Source: an uncultured Candidatus Melainabacteria bacterium (GTDB lineage: Bacteria; Cyanobacteriota; Vampirovibrionia; Gastranaerophilales; Gastranaerophilaceae). Taken from it: DNA of 64,000 bases. Numbering within the stretch: position 1 is the first letter of the stretch; each line of letters begins with the position of its first letter. The notes below the pieces were generated by a model. The model made no database searches. It saw only the letters and a program-made list of their open reading frames with translations, and was not told the DNA's origin. Below are positions 59,566 through 64,000 of this stretch, one piece after another. The DNA lies in NCBI GenBank assembly GCA_934700335.1, contig CAKUXM010000005.1, forward strand, positions 43,065 to 107,064. Reading direction: 5' to 3'. Made by a program: the position numbers and the translations under genes.

Positions 59566-60570
59566 ATGCAAAATAAAAAGAGAATTATGTCTGGTATGAG
59601 ACCTAATGGCAGGTTGCACTTAGGTCATTATTTAGGTGTTTTGCAAAATTGGAAAGAACTTCAAAATGATTACGAATGTTATTTCTCTGTTGCAGATTGG
59701 CATGCTTTGACGACTGGTTCTAAAAACGAACAATTAAAAGAAAATGTTTTGAATATTGTTATTGATTGGTTAGCTTGTGGAATTAATCCAGAAAAAGCAA
59801 TAATATATGTTCAATCTTCTGTTCCCGAAATTGCTGAATTAAATTTGTATTTAAGCATGTTGGCTCCGAAGAATTGGATTGAACGAGATGCTACTATAAA
59901 AAGTAAAATAAAATATTTTAACAGTACAAAACGACAAAATTCTCAAATAAGTTTTGGACTTATGGGCTATCCTGTACTAATGAGTGCCGATATTATGGCT
60001 GTAAATGCACATTATGTGCCGGTTGGTGCTTACCATGTTCCAGAAGTTGAACTAACTCGTGATATGGTTAGAAAATTTAATAAGGTTTATAACACTGATT
60101 ATTTCGTAGAACCTCAACCAATGTTGAATAATTGTTCGCTACTTTGCGGTGTCGATGGAAAGAAAATGGGTAAATCTTATAACAATGCTATAAATATTTG
60201 TGATACAGAAGAAATTACTACTAAAAAGATTATGCAATGTATTACTGACCGTTCAAGAGTTAAAAAAGATGCTATTGGTCATACAAATAAATGTGAAGTA
60301 GCCTTCAGATATTGGGAAATCTTTGGTACAGATGAAGAAATCAAAAATATAAAATCTGAATGTGAAGCTGGTGAACGAGGTTGTGCTGATTGTAAAAGAC
60401 AACTAGCTAAAAAGGTTAATGAAGTTCTGGCAGAAATTCGTGAAAAACGCAAATATTATGAATCTCATCTTGATGAAGTTCATGAGGTTTTACATTTTGG
60501 GGCTGAAAAATCGAGAGAGGTTACTAAAAAGATACTCGAAGATGTTAGAAATATTGTAGGTATATATTAA
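59566..60570 (+). CDS. trpS: Tryptophanyl-tRNA synthetase
   Basis: Class I aminoacyl-tRNA synthetase of 334 residues: SGMRPNGRLHLGHYLGVLQNW (HIGH motif as HLGH), GYPVLMSADIMA and GKKMGKSYNNAI (KMSKS as KMGKS). TACGGAGTTTGT precedes the ATG. It may be co-transcribed with the hydrolase. Confidence 0.97.
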   Translation: MQNKKRIMSGMRPNGRLHLGHYLGVLQNWKELQNDYECYFSVADWHALTTGSKNEQLKENVLNIVIDWLACGINPEKAIIYVQSSVPEIAELNLYLSMLAPKNWIERDATIKSKIKYFNSTKRQNSQISFGLMGYPVLMSADIMAVNAHYVPVGAYHVPEVELTRDMVRKFNKVYNTDYFVEPQPMLNNCSLLCGVDGKKMGKSYNNAINICDTEEITTKKIMQCITDRSRVKKDAIGHTNKCEVAFRYWEIFGTDEEIKNIKSECEAGERGCADCKRQLAKKVNEVLAEIREKRKYYESHLDEVHEVLHFGAEKSREVTKKILEDVRNIVGIY

Positions 60571-60600
60571 AAAAAGAGACTTTTAAAGTCTCTTTTTTTT
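60570..60600. terminator. Bidirectional terminator between trpS and the small minus-strand gene
   Basis: AAAAAGAGACT..AGTCTCTTTTT stem with a short loop and T run; the same hairpin read on the minus strand ends the small gene at 60599-60781. Confidence 0.85.
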
Positions 60601-60781
60601 AGTATGAGTTTGATCTTCTCATTAAATCTGATAATGTTACGTTTTTATTTCTAATAGAAATTTCTGGTCTTGTCATTGTTTCTTCGTTCTTGCCACCAAG
60701 ATTGAAACTTGATAAACCAACTCGTAAATTACTTTCGCTTTTTATGCCTAATGCATCTTTGAATATTGCTAATAAACCCAT
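60599..60781 (-). CDS. Small hypothetical protein, 60 residues
   Basis: Not recognised. The ATG at 60781 is preceded by an excellent GGGAGGATAAAACAA, the main reason to call it. The sequence (GLLAIFKDALGIKSESNLRV then GLSSFNLGGKNEETMTRPEI) has no membrane helix, and there is a basic Asn/Arg end (DLMRRSNSY). It ends at a terminator hairpin. Divergent from the HEAT-like gene. Confidence 0.6.
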   Translation of the reverse strand: MGLLAIFKDALGIKSESNLRVGLSSFNLGGKNEETMTRPEISIRNKNVTLSDLMRRSNSY

Positions 60782-60883
60782 TTGTTTTATCCTCCCTTTT
60801 GTTATTTCTAGTATAGAGATTGTCGTTAAATTTTTTATCCTACGTAAAGATTATTTTTCTCGAAAAAATTCTAATATGCTTCA

Positions 60884-60899
60884 TGCTATAATTTTTTTA
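60884..60899 (+). promoter_or_regulatory. Extended -10 promoter predicting a leaderless mRNA (HEAT-like gene)
   Basis: TGCTATAAT (60884-60892) ends six T bases before the ATG at 60899. No ribosome site; no clear -35. Confidence 0.65.
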
Positions 60900-61588
60900 T
60901 GGAAGATTTGAAAGAAAATTTGAATAAAATCGTTGAGTTGTGCGAAACAACTTATGATACAGATAAGATTATGCAAATGCTATCAAATGGTACGGTTATG
61001 GAAAGACAGGTTGCTGTACTTGATTTGACTGAACTTCGTTCAAAAGAAGATGCTAGAATTTTGATGAATAATCTTGTTGGTATCGACGGCAAAGTTCGAC
61101 AAGCGGTTGCTTTTAAAATCCTTCAACTTATTCCTAAATATAAAGAATTTTTCTTAGATGAAGACTTTTATGAAATTTTTGCAAAATCAATTATCGATAT
61201 TGATTCAAATGTTTGTAGATTGGATTTAGATGCAATTTTGTACTTAAAAGAGTATGATGATTTTTCTAAATATATTGCAAATAGAATGAAAGATATTGTT
61301 TTTGCTTCTCTTGATGAATTGAGTAAAATATCTTTTAGAGCAAAAAAATATACTTCTAATAAACAGTATTTTAAAATTTATTGGAGTATAGAAACTCTTT
61401 GTCATTTCTATTCTTATCTTGATTTTAATGATTTGAAAGAGATTTTGTTAAAGTGCTCAATTCTTCCTGAATACACAATTAGAGAAAAATGTGCAACAAT
61501 TTTAAAAAACGATTTTGAAGATGAAGATTTGCAAAAACTTAAAAATGATTTATTATCAGATGAAAATTATTACGTAAGAAATGTTTAA
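60899..61588 (+). CDS. HEAT/ARM-repeat-like helical protein
   Basis: A 229-residue all-helical cytoplasmic protein. Segments such as TVMERQVAVLDLTELRSKED, KVRQAVAFKILQLIPKYKEF and STIREKC-like EYTIREKCATILKNDFEDED resemble HEAT-type helix pairs. No catalytic motif. Predicted leaderless. Not placed in a named family; probably a binding scaffold. Confidence 0.7.
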   Translation: MEDLKENLNKIVELCETTYDTDKIMQMLSNGTVMERQVAVLDLTELRSKEDARILMNNLVGIDGKVRQAVAFKILQLIPKYKEFFLDEDFYEIFAKSIIDIDSNVCRLDLDAILYLKEYDDFSKYIANRMKDIVFASLDELSKISFRAKKYTSNKQYFKIYWSIETLCHFYSYLDFNDLKEILLKCSILPEYTIREKCATILKNDFEDEDLQKLKNDLLSDENYYVRNV

Positions 61589-61646
61589 CAATTTTGTCTA
61601 AATTTTTCCTTTATGTTATAATTTTCTTAAATTGGAGATACATATT

Positions 61647-61928
61647 ATGATTACAATTCAAGACGTAGAACACGTAGCAAAATTGGCTCGTTTAGAAATA
61701 ACAGATGAAGAAAAAGTTAAATTTTCAAAACAACTAGGTGATGTTTTGAAATATGTTGAACAAATGAACGAAGTTGATACAACAAATGTTGAACCTCTTT
61801 CTCACGTTGTAGATTTTAATAACGTTATGAGAGATGATGAAATTCACTATGATTGTACAAAAGAACAGTTGATGATGAACGCACCAGAAGAAGAGAACGG
61901 CTTCTTTAAAGTGCCAAAAATCGGTTAA
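61647..61928 (+). CDS. gatC: Glutamyl-tRNA(Gln) amidotransferase subunit C
   Basis: Small bridging subunit of GatCAB, which converts Glu-tRNA(Gln) to Gln-tRNA(Gln). I start at the ATG at 61647, nine bases after GGAG, rather than a TTG at 61632. The 93-residue sequence (VEHVAKLARLEITDEEK, LGDVLKYVEQMNEVDTTNVEP, RDDE, FFKVPKI) is typical. gatA and gatB are not adjacent. A terminator follows. Confidence 0.95.
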   Translation: MITIQDVEHVAKLARLEITDEEKVKFSKQLGDVLKYVEQMNEVDTTNVEPLSHVVDFNNVMRDDEIHYDCTKEQLMMNAPEEENGFFKVPKIG

Positions 61929-61935
61929 GTTTTTT

Positions 61936-61970
61936 AATGGTGAGAATAAAATTTGTTCTCACCATTTTTT
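61936..61970 (+). terminator. Terminator of gatC
   Basis: An 11-bp stem AATGGTGAGAA / TTCTCACCATT (61936-61946 / 61956-61966) followed by T. Confidence 0.85.
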
Positions 61971-62000
61971 GAATTTTTAGAAGAGATTGGGTAGGGATAG

Positions 62001-63599
62001 ATGACAAAATATATTTTTATTACAGGTGGTGTTGTAAGCTCACTTGGTAAAGGGATTATTGGTGCCTCGTTAGGTAAATTATTGAGAGCAAGAGGTTTTT
62101 CTGTTGCAATTCAAAAGTTTGACCCTTATATAAATGTTGACCCTGGAACTATGAGTCCATTCCAACATGGCGAAGTTTTCGTTACTGATGACGGCGCTGA
62201 AACTGACTTGGATTTAGGTCATTACGAAAGATTTATTGATGCAGATTTTGCACAAATTAATAACGTTACTTCTGGTAGTATTTACCAAACTGTTATTAAT
62301 AAAGAAAGAAAAGGTGAATATTTAGGCGCTACTGTTCAAGTCGTTCCTCATATTACAAACGAAATTAAGGCTAGAATTTATAAAGCTACTGAACAATTTA
62401 AACCAGATTTTATGATTATTGAAATTGGCGGTACAATTGGGGATATCGAGAGCTTGCCATTTATTGAAGCTATTAGACAGTTCAAGACTGAGATAGGTAT
62501 TGGCAATGCTATTTCTGTACATTGTACATTGTTGCCTTATTTACCAACTTCTGGTGAACTTAAAACAAAACCTTCTCAACACAGCGTTAACGTTTTGAGA
62601 AGTTATGGTATTCAACCTGAAATTTTGGTTTGTAGAACTTCTCACCCTCTTCCTCAAGAAGAAAAAGATAAATTGGCTCTGTTCTGCTCTGTTCAAAAAG
62701 ATGCAGTTATTGAGTGTCGTGATATGAAGAGTATTTATGAAGTTCCTCTTGCATTAGAAGAACAAAATATGGCAGCTGTCGTGTTGAATTTACTTCAAAC
62801 TTGCTATAAGAGAGCTGATTTAAAATCTTGGGAAAAACTTGTTCAAAGAATTAATAATCCTAAGAAAACTATTGAAGTTGCAATTGCAGGTAAATATACA
62901 AAACTTTCAGATGCTTATATTTCTGTTGTTGAATCTTTGAAACACGCCGGTTATGCAAACGAGGCTAAAGTTAATATTCATTGGATAAATTCAGAAGATT
63001 GTGTTGATTATAATAACTGTAAAAATCTTATGAAGGGTATTCAAGCAGTTGTTGTACCTGGGGGCTTTGGTGTTAGAGGTATTGAAGGCAAATTGAATGT
63101 TATTAGATATGCAAGAGAAAATAATGTTCCATTCTTGGGCTTGTGCTTGGGTATGCAATGCGCAGTTATTGAATATGCAAGAAATGTTTTGGGATTGAAA
63201 GATGCAAATTCTCATGAGTTTTCTGAAGAATGCGAAAACCCTGTTATTGACTTGATGCTTGAACAAAAAGAGGTTACTGCTTATGGCGGTACAATGAGAT
63301 TGGGTCAGTATGAATGTCATTTGAAGAAAAATTCTGTTGCGAGAAAAGCTTATGGCACAGATGTTATCTTTGAAAGACATAGACATAGATACGAGGTTAA
63401 TAATGCTTATGTTGACCAATTGGAAAAAGCTGGACTTGTATTCTCTGGCAAATCGCCAAATGGCAAATTAATGGAAATTGTTGAATTGCCAAACTTGAAT
63501 TGGTTTGTCGCTTCGCAATTCCACCCAGAATTCAAATCAAGACCAGAAAGACCACACCCATTGTTCAAAGGCTTGATTGATGCAGCAGTAAGAAAATAA
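62001..63599 (+). CDS. pyrG: CTP synthase
   Basis: Aminates UTP to CTP with glutamine. The 532-residue protein has the synthase domain FITGGVVSSLGKGIIGASLG, DPYINVDPGTMSP, and the class I glutaminase domain with catalytic Cys in LGLCLGMQCAVIEYARN and the C-terminal His in ASQFHPEFKS. GTAGGGATAG precedes the ATG. Confidence 0.98.
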   Translation: MTKYIFITGGVVSSLGKGIIGASLGKLLRARGFSVAIQKFDPYINVDPGTMSPFQHGEVFVTDDGAETDLDLGHYERFIDADFAQINNVTSGSIYQTVINKERKGEYLGATVQVVPHITNEIKARIYKATEQFKPDFMIIEIGGTIGDIESLPFIEAIRQFKTEIGIGNAISVHCTLLPYLPTSGELKTKPSQHSVNVLRSYGIQPEILVCRTSHPLPQEEKDKLALFCSVQKDAVIECRDMKSIYEVPLALEEQNMAAVVLNLLQTCYKRADLKSWEKLVQRINNPKKTIEVAIAGKYTKLSDAYISVVESLKHAGYANEAKVNIHWINSEDCVDYNNCKNLMKGIQAVVVPGGFGVRGIEGKLNVIRYARENNVPFLGLCLGMQCAVIEYARNVLGLKDANSHEFSEECENPVIDLMLEQKEVTAYGGTMRLGQYECHLKKNSVARKAYGTDVIFERHRHRYEVNNAYVDQLEKAGLVFSGKSPNGKLMEIVELPNLNWFVASQFHPEFKSRPERPHPLFKGLIDAAVRK

Positions 63600-63618
63600 A
63601 GTTGTGAATTGGTTTAAA

Positions 63619-63657
63619 CAAAGGCGCCAACGAAAAATCTTTTCGTTGGCGCCTTTG
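63619..63657 (+). terminator. 18-bp GC-rich hairpin after pyrG
   Basis: A perfect stem (63619-63636 / 63640-63657) with a three-base loop, 20 bases after pyrG. No T tract follows directly; the next T run is only at 63695. It may end pyrG transcription or protect the 3' end. Confidence 0.7.
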
Positions 63658-63694
63658 TCATTGAGAGGAGTGAGATAGCACGACGAAGCAATCC
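63658..63694. repeat. Degenerate dispersed palindromic repeat (ATTG...GCAATCC type)
   Basis: The segment begins CATTGAGAGGAGTGAGA and ends CGACGAAGCAATCC. It resembles, from memory, small intergenic repeats of the form ATTGCGAGGAGCG..GCGACGAAGCAATCC seen in several bacteria. Only one copy is in this window, so dispersal cannot be shown here. A T-rich run follows. Confidence 0.45.
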
Positions 63695-64000
63695 TTTTTT
63701 TTATTTAGCCATGTTACAGGAATAACAGGACTTTTCAGATTTTGTTAACAAAAGTTAATAAAACTTGATTAGTTTAGCAATAATTAGAAGAAAAAATACT
63801 TTAATATATTACGGAAAGAAAAAATTAAATAGAAAAGTAGCAACATTTGTTAACGTACATGCGTAAAAGTACATGAATAAACGCATTGAGAGTCTTTGTT
63901 AAGAAATGTTAAGTTACATGCAACAAAAAAGGCAATTTTTTAAAAGAAATTTACTTTATATAAGAGTAAGAGAGATAAAGAAAAGAGAGATTAAAAAATG

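Larger units (their letters stand above)
63600..64000. other. 400-bp intergenic region, ending in a possible start codon
   Basis: No gene is seen. It holds a terminator-like hairpin (63619-63657), a GCAATCC-ending palindromic repeat remnant (63658-63694), the palindrome TTTTGTTAACAAAA (63740-63753), TTTGTTAAC (63846-63854), GTACATG twice (63855-63861, 63869-63875) and TTACATG (63914-63920). A TATATAAG-like promoter box (about 63957) and an ATG at the last three bases (63998-64000), preceded by GAGAGATTAAAAA, suggest another gene begins at the window end. Confidence 0.6.

Noticed and set aside
1..64000. CRISPR arrays, tRNA or rRNA genes, insertion sequences, prophage
   Set aside because: Looked for regular spaced repeats, cloverleaf-like GC-rich stretches, transposase motifs and phage genes; none seen in this reading. 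A covariance-model scan would be needed to exclude small RNAs.

Overview
The window is a gene-dense, AT-rich stretch of a bacterial chromosome with 63 protein-coding genes, the first cut by the window edge. I see no rRNA or tRNA gene, CRISPR array, insertion sequence or prophage. The best guess for the host is a non-photosynthetic relative of Cyanobacteria of the Melainabacteria/Vampirovibrionia type, for example a gut Gastranaerophilales. This is inference from four things: the ATP synthase operon has the cyanobacterial order a-c-b'-b-delta-alpha-gamma, with separate b and b' and no beta/epsilon beside it; NusB is long (217 aa); GyrA has a cyanobacteria-like box region; and LptA/LptC-type genes show a diderm envelope. 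An FlhB-family export protein sits next to a FliA-like sigma factor.

Layout. 1-6.8 kb: the end of a Ski2-like helicase, two small tandem paralogues with an NFNG motif near the N-terminus, dusB, an exported TPR protein and a coiled-coil protein. 6.8-13.8 kb: a DUF3326 protein and a pilin-like secreted protein on the plus strand, then a minus-strand group priA, PC4-like, M14 peptidase, ftsY, nusB. 13.8-23.7 kb: deoB, a 58-residue ferredoxin, the atp operon, birA, sigma factor, flhB and deoC. 23.9-30.7 kb: a GH13-like enzyme, a tiny membrane protein, TPR proteins and two tandem exported proteins that each resemble half of a TolC-type helical barrel. 30.8-39.4 kb: gyrA, a stand-alone MshEN-like domain, a B12-type radical SAM protein, then a tightly overlapping run: dicarboxylate/amino-acid symporter, unknown protein, 2-hydroxyacyl-CoA dehydratase activator-like ATPase, YraN, and a regulator made of four tandem GntR-like winged helices. 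39.5-47.2 kb: gap, then lptC-lptA-TPR-dprA-topA-aroE. 47.3-52.4 kb: dapA, secD-secF, a degenerate GH13-like secreted protein, rpmB. 52.5-64 kb: rpsB-tsf, a zinc phospholipase C/P1-nuclease-like protein, DUF1284, uvrA, hydrolase, trpS, HEAT-like protein, gatC, pyrG, and a 400-bp intergenic region running to the window end.

Three observations go beyond housekeeping. (1) At least five genes place an extended -10 box exactly six bases before the ATG, which predicts leaderless mRNAs, and others come close. (2) A short N-terminal segment ending in NFNG or NFG occurs in three proteins; in the phospholipase-like protein it ends immediately before the Trp that in this superfamily must be the free N-terminal zinc ligand, so this segment may be a cleaved leader. 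(3) The activator ATPase, its unknown neighbour and the four-winged-helix regulator form a compact cassette I cannot match to a described system.
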